Shown one piece after another: positions 17,482 to 25,632 of a stretch of 64,000 nt of DNA. Made by a program: the position numbers and the translations under genes. How positions within the stretch are numbered: the first letter of the stretch is position 1; each line of letters begins with the position of its first letter. The notes below the pieces were generated by a model, which did no database searches, had not been told where the DNA came from, and saw only the letters and a program-made list of their open reading frames with translations. The stretch comes from Thalassolituus sp. Lineage in GTDB: Bacteria > Pseudomonadota > Gammaproteobacteria > Pseudomonadales > Oceanobacteraceae. The stretch is taken from assembly GCA_006212115.1 (NCBI GenBank), contig PDUK01000001.1:1-64000 (forward strand), in the 5' to 3' direction.

Positions 17482-20043
17482 TTAGCGTTTTTCGTTCAGT
17501 TCAACCAGCTCAATACGCTCCAGCTCTGTCGCAGGGCGTCGCTGACCACGTTCACGCACGTAGAGAAGGTTGTTGTCTTCTTCCGCAGCGTTAATGAAGT
17601 GACTGAAACGCTTGAGTTTCTCTGGTGACTCGACCGTTGTTTTCCATTCGCACTGATAGGTTGATACAACGCGTGTCATGTCGTTTTCGAGCTCATCGCA
17701 TACGCCGAGCTTGTCGTCGATAACGACTTCTTTCAGGTAATCCAGACCACCTTCCAGGTTTTCCATCCATACGGAGGTTCTCTGGAGCTTATCGGCAGTG
17801 CGTACGTAGAACATCAATACGCGGTCGATATACTTGATAAGTGTGTCGTCATCCAGTTCGGTCGCAAACAGATCAGCATGACGAGGACGCATACCACCGT
17901 TACCACATACATAGAGACTCCAGCCGGTCTCGGTAGCAATAACACCGATATCCTTCGACTGTGCTTCTGCACACTCACGAGTACAACCGGATACTGCAAA
18001 CTTAATTTTGTGAGGTGAACGCAGGCCTTTGTAGCGGTTCTCCAGTGCGATTGCCATCGACACTGAGTCCAGTACCCCGTAACGACACCAGGTACTGCCC
18101 ACACAGGATTTCACTGTACGCAGAGACTTACCGTATGCGTGGCCTGTTTCTAAACCAGCAGCAATCAGTTTTTCCCAGATTTTCGGTAGTTCGTGCAGCT
18201 GAGCACCAAATAAATCGATACGCTGACCACCGGTGATCTTGGTATAAAGATCAAATTCTTTTGCCACTTCGCCAATCGCAATCAGCTTATCAGGCGTAAT
18301 TTCACCACCCGGTACACGAGGAACAACCGAGTAAGTACCATCCTTCTGCATATTGCCGAGGAAGATATCGTTGGTGTCCTGCAGCGGCATCAGGTCGTCT
18401 TTCAGAACGTATTCGTTATTGAATGACGCCAGAATAGAACCAATGGTTGGCTTACAGATTTCACAGCCATGACCTTTACCGTGCCCTTCTACGACCTCTT
18501 TGAAGGTTGAGTAGCCTTTCACACGAATAATGTCAGCCAGTTCAACACGGGTATAAGCAAAGTGCTCACAGATGTCGTTATTGACTTCAACACCCAAAGA
18601 CTCAAGTTCAGCATCCATGACCTGCTTGGTCAGAGCGGCACAACCACCACAACCGGTCGCCGCTTTAGTCGCGTCTTTAACGTCACCCATAGTGCAGCAA
18701 CCACCTTGGACGGCCGCGGCAATATCACCCTTGCTAACGTCGAAGCATGAACAGATCTGGGCAGTATCCGGAAGTGCAGACACACCAAGACCAACCGGCT
18801 CTTCGTCACCCATCGCTGGCAGAATCAGGCTCGCTGGATTCCCGGGAATATCCATGTCGTTCAGCATCAGCTGCAGCAGAGTACCGTATGCTTCGGTATC
18901 ACCAACCAACACGGCACCAAGCAGTTTCTTACCATCGGCAGAAACAATCAGGCGCTTATAAACTTCTTCAATATCGTCGCTAAATACAAAGGACTGTGCA
19001 CCAGCAGTGCGAGCGTGTGCATCGCCGATGGATGCTACATCAACACCCAGCAGCTTAAGCTTGGTGCTCATATCCGCACCTTCAAACGAGAGCGCAGGGG
19101 TTTCAAGCTTAACCAAAGTATCAGTAATGTGGTTCGCGACCACTTTGGCCATCTGGTAGCCCGGAGCAACGAGGCCGTAAATCATGCCGCCCCACAGCGC
19201 GCATTCACCGATCGCGTAAATATCTTCTGCAGAGGTCTGGCAGTAATCGTTTACAACGATGCCGCCTCGTGGGCCGATATCAATGCCAAATTCTCTGGCC
19301 AGTTCATCCTGAGGACGAATACCAGCAGAGAAGAGAATCATGTCTGTTTCGAGGAAAGAACCGTCTGCGAAGTTCATGCGGTAGCGGCATTCTTCACCCG
19401 CGACGATTTCTGTTGTGTTCTTTTCGGTATGAACACTCACGCCGAGTGCTTCAATTTTGCGACGCAGCAGCTTGCCGCCGCCTTCGTCGAGCTGAACAGC
19501 CATCAAGCGCGGTGCAAATTCGACAACGTGGGTTTCGAGGCCAGCTGCCTTGAGTGCGTTAGCCGCTTCCAGACCAAGGAGACCACCACCAACAACAACA
19601 CCGGTTTTAGACACTTTTGCAGAGGCAGTGATATCTTCCAGGTCTTCAATCGTTCTGTAGACGAGACAGTGTTCCTGATCTTTTCCGGGAATAGGTGGTA
19701 CAAACGGGTAGGAACCTGTTGCCAGGATCAGCTTATCGTAACCTTCAATACGTCCAGATGAGGTCGTGATGGTCTTGCTGTCTGCATCAATGCTAACGAC
19801 CTTCTCATTCTTCAGGTAGGTAATGCCGGAATCGTCGTACTCAGCTTCTGTCGTCAGAGCAAGGTCATCAGCCGTCGCTCCGGAAAAGTATTTGCTGAGT
19901 TGAACCCGGTCGTAGGCCAGGCGTGGCTCTTCTGAAAAGGTAATTAATTCAAATTCCGATGCGTGCTCGGATTCTGCCATTGTGGCAAGGAAGTTGTGGC
20001 CAACCATACCGTTGCCTACAACAATAATGCGCTTCTTACTCAT
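17482..20043 (-). CDS. nirB: Nitrite reductase (NADH) large subunit
   Basis: An 853-residue siroheme enzyme reducing nitrite to ammonium in the cytoplasm. Order of parts: FAD site VVGNGMVGHNFLATM, NAD site VVVGGGLLGLEAANALK, BFD-like [2Fe-2S] domain (ICSCFDVSKGDI, CGGCAALTKQ), a second Cys-containing segment (CEICKPTIGSILAS), ferredoxin-like half domain (LYTKITGGQRIDLFGAQ), then the siroheme/[4Fe-4S] cysteines C647, C653, C687 and C691. Full length for the family. It is the first gene of nirB-nirD-nasA. Its promoter is a perfect sigma-54 match, and unlike the other two nitrate transcripts its roughly 98-base leader contains no terminator. Confidence 0.96.
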   Translation of the reverse strand: MSKKRIIVVGNGMVGHNFLATMAESEHASEFELITFSEEPRLAYDRVQLSKYFSGATADDLALTTEAEYDDSGITYLKNEKVVSIDADSKTITTSSGRIEGYDKLILATGSYPFVPPIPGKDQEHCLVYRTIEDLEDITASAKVSKTGVVVGGGLLGLEAANALKAAGLETHVVEFAPRLMAVQLDEGGGKLLRRKIEALGVSVHTEKNTTEIVAGEECRYRMNFADGSFLETDMILFSAGIRPQDELAREFGIDIGPRGGIVVNDYCQTSAEDIYAIGECALWGGMIYGLVAPGYQMAKVVANHITDTLVKLETPALSFEGADMSTKLKLLGVDVASIGDAHARTAGAQSFVFSDDIEEVYKRLIVSADGKKLLGAVLVGDTEAYGTLLQLMLNDMDIPGNPASLILPAMGDEEPVGLGVSALPDTAQICSCFDVSKGDIAAAVQGGCCTMGDVKDATKAATGCGGCAALTKQVMDAELESLGVEVNNDICEHFAYTRVELADIIRVKGYSTFKEVVEGHGKGHGCEICKPTIGSILASFNNEYVLKDDLMPLQDTNDIFLGNMQKDGTYSVVPRVPGGEITPDKLIAIGEVAKEFDLYTKITGGQRIDLFGAQLHELPKIWEKLIAAGLETGHAYGKSLRTVKSCVGSTWCRYGVLDSVSMAIALENRYKGLRSPHKIKFAVSGCTRECAEAQSKDIGVIATETGWSLYVCGNGGMRPRHADLFATELDDDTLIKYIDRVLMFYVRTADKLQRTSVWMENLEGGLDYLKEVVIDDKLGVCDELENDMTRVVSTYQCEWKTTVESPEKLKRFSHFINAAEEDNNLLYVRERGQRRPATELERIELVELNEKR

Positions 20044-20151
20044 GGCGATGACTCTCTCTTATCTGGACATTCTAAGGTGTCTCCTTAATAAGTGCGTCGT
20101 TGCTCTACTGAGTCCCACGCCGTTGCAGCAAACAGTATCGAGAGTGGTATA

Positions 20152-20167
20152 GCAACAAGAGTGCCAA
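20152..20167 (-). promoter_or_regulatory. Sigma-54 promoter of nirB-nirD-nasA
   Basis: Read on the minus strand, TTGGCAC-TCTTG-TTGC followed by TA is a perfect match to the -24/-12 consensus. It predicts a start near 20141, about 98 bases before the nirB ATG. In assimilatory nitrate genes this promoter class is normally driven by NtrC under nitrogen limitation. Confidence 0.8.
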
Positions 20168-20220
20168 TATCTACATTCTGTCCAATCAGCCCACAGCCAG
20201 TGCGGTTGCCAGTTGTTCAA

Positions 20221-20248
20221 TGCTACTTCCCGGCGGCCGGCAGTAGCA
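20221..20248. promoter_or_regulatory. GC-rich palindrome between the divergent nitrate promoters
   Basis: TGCTACT (20221-20227) and AGTAGCA (20242-20248) flank an inner CCGG-CGG-CCGG repeat. It lies upstream of both start sites, about 80 bases from the predicted nirB start. No T-tract follows. It could be a shared regulator site or a remnant hairpin. Confidence 0.35.
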
Positions 20249-20441
20249 TAAATGCAACAAAAGTGTGCCTTCAGCCGATCACCCGCACCACAAAATAGCA
20301 GCCGTCAGTTCAGGGGGAGCCTAGACGAAATTAATTCTTATTCAGAACCAAGCCAGAGTGTAAGATGTCCGGATTCGTCCACGCCAGTAATCATCGACCT
20401 TCCGCCGTGCGTATCAGAAAGTATTCCTCTGGCTCACAAAG

Positions 20442-20458
20442 TTGGCATTGTTCTTGTA
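20442..20458 (+). promoter_or_regulatory. Probable sigma-54 promoter of the nitrate reductase gene
   Basis: TTGGCAT-TGTTC-TTGTA keeps the -24 GG and the TTG of the -12 element with correct 5-base spacing. It deviates at two positions (T for C in GGCAC and T for C in the -12 GC). It predicts a start near 20469, just before the two leader hairpins. It is weaker than the nirB and nrtA sites. Confidence 0.55.
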
Positions 20459-20482
20459 AGACAGTTAACAAGACCTTGTGCA

Positions 20483-20528
20483 TTGGCAGGAAGCCAACTT
20501 CAGCGGTCCAGACACCAGTGTTGGTGTC
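20483..20528 (+). ncRNA. Nitrate reductase leader: tandem hairpins (ANTAR-target type)
   Basis: The first hairpin is TTGGC/GCCAA with loop AGGAA (20483-20497). The second is GACACC/GGTGTC (20511-20516, 20523-20528) with the six-base loop AGTGTT, which again has A at position 1 and G at position 4. A terminator follows 31 bases on. This repeats the arrangement in front of nrtA. Confidence 0.6.
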
Positions 20529-20558
20529 GTTGTTTTGTGTTGTGTTTATGAGCATTGG

Positions 20559-20590
20559 CGCTCGCAGGTTTCCTGCGGGCGTTTTTTTTT
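20559..20590 (+). terminator. Leader terminator/attenuator before the nitrate reductase gene
   Basis: CGCTCGCAGG (20559-20568) pairs with CCTGCGGGCG (20572-20581, one G-U pair) around TTT, followed by nine Ts. It ends 60 bases before the reductase ATG with no plus-strand gene upstream. It must therefore act as an attenuator. Confidence 0.88.
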
Positions 20591-20650
20591 GCCATAAGAA
20601 TGATTTAAAAGATCTGACGTGATCAGACAAAAAGATAACCGGGTTTTGCC

Positions 20651-23326
20651 ATGAGAGATCAAGAATTAAAGGTACAGACAACCTGCCCCTATTGCGGGGT
20701 TGGATGTGGTGTCGATATTTCCGGCACTCCTGATGAGGTAGCGCCTGTTGCGGGTATGAAAACGCACCCCGCTAATTTTGGTCGTCTCTGCGTGAAAGGC
20801 TCTGCGCTGCATAATACGCTGGGGCCTGACGATCGATTGTTGCACCCTACTCTGAATGGCAGCCAGACCAGTTGGGACGTCGCCCTTAATCTGGTTGCCG
20901 ATAAAATACGCCAGGTTATCTCTACACACGGCCCTGACTCCGTTGCATTTTATGGGTCTGGTCAGCTGCTTACCGAAGACTATTACGTTGCCAATAAACT
21001 GATGAAAGGATTTATTGGCAGTGCCAACATGGATACCAACTCGCGTCTTTGCATGGCATCTGCAGTTGCATCTTACAAACGCTCTATTGGATCTGATACC
21101 GTACCCGGCTGCTACGAAGATCTAGAGCAGGCTGACCTCCTCGTACTTACGGGCAGTAATGCCGCCTGGGCACATCCCATTCTTTTCCAACGTATGACGG
21201 CAGCGAAAAAAGCGCGCCCGGAAATGAAAGTGGTCGTGATTGATCCCCGTAAAACCGCGACCTGCGACCTTGCGGATCTACACCTGCCGATTAAGCCGGG
21301 TTCAGATACAACTCTGTTCAACGCATTGCTTACATACCTTCATCAGCAAGACGCGCTTGATAACGAGTTTATTGCAAACTGTTCAGAAAATATTGAAGCG
21401 GCGCTGGAAGCAGCGTCCGGCGCTGCCCGTGATTTTGCAGAACTGGCTGCAATTACAGATGTACCCGAACAGGATCTGGAAACGTTTTTCACCTGGTTTA
21501 AAGATACACCAAAAACAGTATCGTTCTACTCGCAAGGCGTAAACCAGAGTGTTGACGGTACCGATAAAGCGAACAGCATTGTCAATCTTCACCTTGCTAC
21601 CGGAAGAATCGGCAAACCAGGCGCATGTCCTTTTTCCATTACCGGACAACCAAATGCGATGGGCGGACGTGAAGTGGGTGGCCTCGCTAACCAGCTGGCT
21701 GCCCATATGGATTTTTCACCTGCAGACAGAGATCGCGTACGTCGCTTCTGGAACTCACCCGCTGTGGCAGAAAAGCCCGGATTAAAGGCAGTTGATCTAT
21801 TCAGCGAAGTAAAAAGTGGAAAAATCAAATTCCTCTGGGTCATGTCAACCAACCCATTAGTCAGCATGCCAGATGCCGATGATGTGAAAGAAGCCATGAA
21901 ACACTGCGAGCTGGTAGTAGTATCAGACTGCATGGCAAATACAGATACCACGGCTGCTGCGCATGTTTTATTGCCAGCCGCCAGTTGGGGCGAGAAAAAT
22001 GGCACGGTGACGAACTCGGAGCGTCGTATTTCGCGTCAGCGTGGATTTTTACCTTCACCCGGTGAAGCGCGCCCGGATTGGTGGATAATTTCCCAGGTTG
22101 CGCAGCGCATGGGGTACGAAGAAGAATTTTCTTACGATCACCCTTCTCAGATTTTCGATGAGCATGCACGCCTGTCATCCTTCGAGAATAACGGCAGTCG
22201 AGACTTTGATTTATCTGGTCTGGTTGGTATGTCGCAGGATCAGTACGACGCGCTAGCGCCTATTCAGTGGCCCGTTAACGAAGAATATCCAGAGGGACGA
22301 GCGCGCTTTTATGATGATGGTCGCTTCTACACTGCGAGTCAGAAAGCGAAGTTTATTCCGGTATCAGCCGAAACGCCTGTACGCAAGGACAGTACCTCAA
22401 GCGATACGTTAAATATGAATACCGGTCGGGTGCGCGATCACTGGCACACCATGACAAGAACGGCAAAAGCAGCCGTACTGGCGCGTCATATTGCCGAACC
22501 TTATGCAGACTTCCACCCTGAAGATGCAATGCGCCTCGGTATTCGCGATAACAAGTTAGTCCGTATCTTTAACGACCGTGGCCAGATAGTGGTCAGGGCG
22601 CAAGTCCGCACGGATCAGGCTCAGCGCAAAGGCGAAGTATTTGTGCCAATGCACTGGACCAGCCGCTATGCCAGTCAGGCGAGAATGGGTGCCCTGATCA
22701 ATAAAGATAATGATCCGATATCCGGTCAACCGGCATTAAAAATGTCGGATGTTCAGGCTGAAGCCTATCCGACTCAGTGGGAAGGTTTTCTCCTTACCGC
22801 CCGCGACCTTGGACCATTGGATACTGACTACTGGGTTTATAACGTCACCGACTCAGCGCATATGTATGAGATATCGGGTCAGAGTGATCCTGTCGAGTTC
22901 ATGGCGTCCGTACGAAATAAATTCGCAGCAAACAAATGGCTGATGTTCAGTGATCCGGCCAATCTACATTATCGCTTGTGCCTGATCGAAGACGACAAGC
23001 TCCAGGCGGTACTGTTTGTACATAAAGAATACGACTTCAGTAGCCGACAGTGGCTGATTGATACATTCGCGCAGGATGAATTATCCATGCAGGATCGCCG
23101 AGCCATTCTTGCCGGCCGTCCACTAGGTAAACAGGAAGACAAGGGCGCCATTATTTGCTCGTGTTTCCAGGTAGGCGAAAACAGCATTAAAGAAGCCATA
23201 GCCGGTGGCTGTGGCAGTGCCGAAGAACTGGGTAAGTCACTGAAGTGCGGAACAAACTGTGGCTCATGCATCCCGGAACTGAAGTCACTGATTGCAAAAT
23301 ACCAGCCCGCAGAGGCTGTGGAGTAA
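20651..23326 (+). CDS. Assimilatory nitrate reductase, catalytic subunit
   Basis: An 891-residue molybdopterin enzyme reducing nitrate to nitrite in the cytoplasm (NasA/NasC/NarB type). The N-terminal [4Fe-4S] ligands are C12, C15, C19 and C47. The Mo-bis-MGD part includes SRLCMASAVASYKRSIG and the INLHLATG-like NLHLATGRIGKPG segment. A molydopterin-dinucleotide-binding domain lies near residues 585-710. The C-terminus carries a BFD-like [2Fe-2S] domain (IICSCFQVGEN, CGTNCGSC), the form that takes electrons from a flavoprotein. It has no twin-arginine signal, as expected for an assimilatory enzyme. The ribosome site is weak. The methyltransferase gene follows 5 bases after the stop. Naming differs between genera (nasC in Pseudomonas, nasA in Klebsiella), so no symbol is given. 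Confidence 0.94.
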   Translation: MRDQELKVQTTCPYCGVGCGVDISGTPDEVAPVAGMKTHPANFGRLCVKGSALHNTLGPDDRLLHPTLNGSQTSWDVALNLVADKIRQVISTHGPDSVAFYGSGQLLTEDYYVANKLMKGFIGSANMDTNSRLCMASAVASYKRSIGSDTVPGCYEDLEQADLLVLTGSNAAWAHPILFQRMTAAKKARPEMKVVVIDPRKTATCDLADLHLPIKPGSDTTLFNALLTYLHQQDALDNEFIANCSENIEAALEAASGAARDFAELAAITDVPEQDLETFFTWFKDTPKTVSFYSQGVNQSVDGTDKANSIVNLHLATGRIGKPGACPFSITGQPNAMGGREVGGLANQLAAHMDFSPADRDRVRRFWNSPAVAEKPGLKAVDLFSEVKSGKIKFLWVMSTNPLVSMPDADDVKEAMKHCELVVVSDCMANTDTTAAAHVLLPAASWGEKNGTVTNSERRISRQRGFLPSPGEARPDWWIISQVAQRMGYEEEFSYDHPSQIFDEHARLSSFENNGSRDFDLSGLVGMSQDQYDALAPIQWPVNEEYPEGRARFYDDGRFYTASQKAKFIPVSAETPVRKDSTSSDTLNMNTGRVRDHWHTMTRTAKAAVLARHIAEPYADFHPEDAMRLGIRDNKLVRIFNDRGQIVVRAQVRTDQAQRKGEVFVPMHWTSRYASQARMGALINKDNDPISGQPALKMSDVQAEAYPTQWEGFLLTARDLGPLDTDYWVYNVTDSAHMYEISGQSDPVEFMASVRNKFAANKWLMFSDPANLHYRLCLIEDDKLQAVLFVHKEYDFSSRQWLIDTFAQDELSMQDRRAILAGRPLGKQEDKGAIICSCFQVGENSIKEAIAGGCGSAEELGKSLKCGTNCGSCIPELKSLIAKYQPAEAVE

Positions 23327-23331
23327 AGACG

Positions 23332-24087
23332 ATGAAAGAGACAACAAAGCAACCAGGAAAAGTATGGCTGGTCGGCGGTGGCCCCGGAGATCCGGAACTG
23401 CTCACGGTGAAAGCGATGCGCGTACTGAGCCAGGCAGATATCGTTCTTTATGACAGCCTGATCTCTGATGACATTCTCGATATGCTGCCGCAAAAATGCA
23501 CCCGAATTCATGTCGGAAAGCGCTGTGGCGCACACAAAATGACTCAGGTCGACATTCAGAAATTACTCCTGACCAGTGCACGTAAATACAACCGTGTTGT
23601 GCGCCTGAAAGGTGGCGACCCATTTATTTTTGGTCGCGGCGGCGAAGAGCTGGAATACCTTCAGCGTTTTGGTATTGAAGTTGAAGTTGTACCCGGTATC
23701 ACTGCTGCCGCTGGCTGTGCCGCTGCAGCAAAAATTCCGCTGACTCATCGTCAATACGGTAATGCACTGATGATGGACAGTGGACGTAGCCAGTTTGGTG
23801 AGTACCAGAAAAGTCATAATCCAACACGCGTATTCTACATGGGCGTTCGTCAGGCTGGGATGATTACCGCCAGCCTGCTAGAGGAAGGCCTCGCGGATTC
23901 AACCCCCGTGGCCTTGATCGCCAATGGCACGCTCCCTAATCAGGAAGTACATACTGGTGTGTTGATGGATTTACCCTTTTTAGCCGAACGATATTCAGGT
24001 GCAGGCCCTGCTCTGATTGTCGTTGGTGAAGTCGCAGCGTTTGCGGCTAAAAACCAGGTTCAGGCACACGGCGAAGCCGTTGCTTGA
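23332..24087 (+). CDS. cobA: Uroporphyrinogen-III C-methyltransferase
   Basis: A 251-residue SAM-dependent methyltransferase making precorrin-2, the first step towards siroheme for NirB. Family motifs seen are VGGGPGDPELLTVKA, VLYDSLIS, RLKGGDPFIFGRGGEE, VPGITAAAGCAAAAKIPLTHR and the PALIVVGEV C-terminal segment. The TGH motif that normally follows LTHR is replaced here by DSG (MMDSGRSQFG), and that loop is shortened. The start at 23332 has GGAG upstream and lies 5 bases after the reductase stop, so the two are co-transcribed. A terminator follows. No fused CysG dehydrogenase domain is present, so ferrochelation must be encoded elsewhere. Confidence 0.9.
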   Translation: MKETTKQPGKVWLVGGGPGDPELLTVKAMRVLSQADIVLYDSLISDDILDMLPQKCTRIHVGKRCGAHKMTQVDIQKLLLTSARKYNRVVRLKGGDPFIFGRGGEELEYLQRFGIEVEVVPGITAAAGCAAAAKIPLTHRQYGNALMMDSGRSQFGEYQKSHNPTRVFYMGVRQAGMITASLLEEGLADSTPVALIANGTLPNQEVHTGVLMDLPFLAERYSGAGPALIVVGEVAAFAAKNQVQAHGEAVA

Positions 24088-24159
24088 TCACGCCGGCCTC
24101 ACACGCCGGAATCCCAAGTAAGCTGTTGGTCCAATGCTGAAAAGCGATCTTTAGGACTC

Positions 24160-24192
24160 GCCCCGCGCCAAACGGCCCGGGGCTTTTTTTTT
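24160..24192 (+). terminator. Terminator of the nitrate reductase operon
   Basis: GCCCCG (24160-24165) pairs with CGGGGC (24178-24183), followed by nine Ts. Confidence 0.85.
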
Positions 24193-24321
24193 GCTTTCTG
24201 ATTTATTCGAACACTGTTTACTGTGTCGATCAGTCTGTTCGATAAACAAATAGATCAATATCAATTCTGGCTTGTCTTAATAATCTTAGTCAGCTCGCAA
24301 CACTTCCAGAAGCGGTATCCT

Positions 24322-25503
24322 ATGAAACTCAACCTTCCCCTCCTCGCGCTCGCATTGGGTGCGTTTGGCATTGGCGTCACTGAATTTTCACCTATGGGGA
24401 TGCTGTCCGTCATAGCCGGTGATCTCGACGTATCTATCCCCACAGCAGGCGTTCTTATCAGTGCCTATGCATTCGGTGTCGTCATAGGTGCACCCATAAT
24501 GACACTGGGGTTCGCTAGAATGTCGCGGCGGAATCTGTTGTTGTTATCCATGTCTATTTTCACCGTCGGTAACCTGATTTCTGCTATCGCAGACAGTTAC
24601 AGCAGTCTTCTACTTGGACGTATTATTACGTCCTTCAATCACGGGGCCTTTTTTGGCATCGGAGCGGTGGTCGCCACTCAACTTGTGCCACCGGAAAAAC
24701 AGGCCAGCGCGGTTGCCGCAATGTTCTCAGGTCTGACGATCGCCAATATAGGCGGGGTTCCACTGGCGACTTACGTCAGTGAAGTCATGGGCTGGCGAAC
24801 AGCGTTTATGGGCATGACCATTATCGGAGTCGCGACCCTGATTGCGTTACGTCTGTCTTTGCCCCGGCTGGAAGCAGACACCAGCGGCAGCATTAAGAAC
24901 GAGCTCAAGGTGCTGACCAAGGGCTCTGTTTTGTTCGCACTATTGCTTACCGTGGTCGGCTCGAGCTCAATGTTCACCGTTTTCAGTTACATCTCGCCTA
25001 TCCTCCTCGAGGAGACAAAAGCGGACGCCCTGTTCGTTTCCAGCATGCTGGTTCTGTATGGGTTAGGGTTAGCGGCGGGTAATTGGCTGGCAGGTCGGTA
25101 TGCCGACCGAAATCTTCTGGGCACATTGGTCATATCAATGGCAGCCACAATGATACTACTGGTGATCTTTGCAGCGACCATGCAAGTGATCTGGGTGATA
25201 CCTGTACTGATATTTCTATGGGGGATCAGTAGCTTTGCCGTCGTTCCGCCACTTCAGGCACTGGTGGTCTCTGAAGCAAAGGGAGCCCCAAACCTGGCTT
25301 CTTCAATGAATATTGCCGCGTTCAATCTTGGTAATGCGTCGGGCGCAGCCCTGGGCGGTAGCGTTATCTACCTTGGCTGGGGCCTGCCTGCAGTGGCACT
25401 GGCAGGAGCTGCAACGTCGGCTGCAGGTTTACTGCTAGTACTACTCTACCGTAAACAAAGTAAGCGCAGTAAAGACCCAACGACGCTCAGCCCACAGTCC
25501 TAA
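24322..25503 (+). CDS. MFS transporter, DHA1/AraJ-like
   Basis: A 393-residue, 12-span major facilitator of the drug:proton antiporter-1 group (AraJ, NepI and YdhP relatives). The N-terminal ALALGAFGIGVTEFSPMGML segment is characteristic. The motif in the loop after span 2 is GFARMSRRNLL, and SFNHGAFFGIGAVVA lies in span 4. Efflux of a sugar, nucleoside or drug is typical of relatives, but the substrate cannot be told. The start at 24322 was chosen to begin at MKLNLPLL directly before span 1; the ribosome site is weak. The gene has its own transcript after the cobA terminator. Confidence 0.87.
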   Translation: MKLNLPLLALALGAFGIGVTEFSPMGMLSVIAGDLDVSIPTAGVLISAYAFGVVIGAPIMTLGFARMSRRNLLLLSMSIFTVGNLISAIADSYSSLLLGRIITSFNHGAFFGIGAVVATQLVPPEKQASAVAAMFSGLTIANIGGVPLATYVSEVMGWRTAFMGMTIIGVATLIALRLSLPRLEADTSGSIKNELKVLTKGSVLFALLLTVVGSSSMFTVFSYISPILLEETKADALFVSSMLVLYGLGLAAGNWLAGRYADRNLLGTLVISMAATMILLVIFAATMQVIWVIPVLIFLWGISSFAVVPPLQALVVSEAKGAPNLASSMNIAAFNLGNASGAALGGSVIYLGWGLPAVALAGAATSAAGLLLVLLYRKQSKRSKDPTTLSPQS

Positions 25504-25509
25504 AACCGA

Positions 25510-25583
25510 GAGCCCTTAACTACGGTAGCAAGAGCCCTAGTAGGGCTTAACGGAGTATGCCTCGTGTAAGCCAGTAAGGGCTC
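25510..25583. repeat. Nested inverted repeats after the MFS gene
   Basis: GAGCCCTTA (25510-25518) is complementary to TAAGGGCTC (25575-25583). Between them AGCCC (25533-25537) pairs with GGGCT (25543-25547). The AGCCCT element thus occurs four times in 74 bases in alternating orientation. There is no T-tract. It may end or stabilise the MFS transcript or form a cruciform. Confidence 0.5.
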
Positions 25584-25632
25584 AGAATTGCCCAGACCCC
25601 ATCACAAGTTGTAAAGTGTGCGCCCAATTTCG

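Larger units (their letters stand above)
20044..20650. other. 607-bp divergent control region between nirB and the nitrate reductase gene
   Basis: No gene is supported here. It holds, in order from the nirB side, the nirB sigma-54 promoter, a GC-rich palindrome, a single NtrC-like half-site CGCACCA (20284-20290) between the two start sites, the reductase sigma-54 promoter, two leader hairpins and the leader terminator. Each is listed separately. Confidence 0.7.

Noticed and set aside
19015-19761. 248-codon open frame opposite nirB
   Set aside because: It is antisense to a clearly functional nirB, and the translation has no recognisable features.
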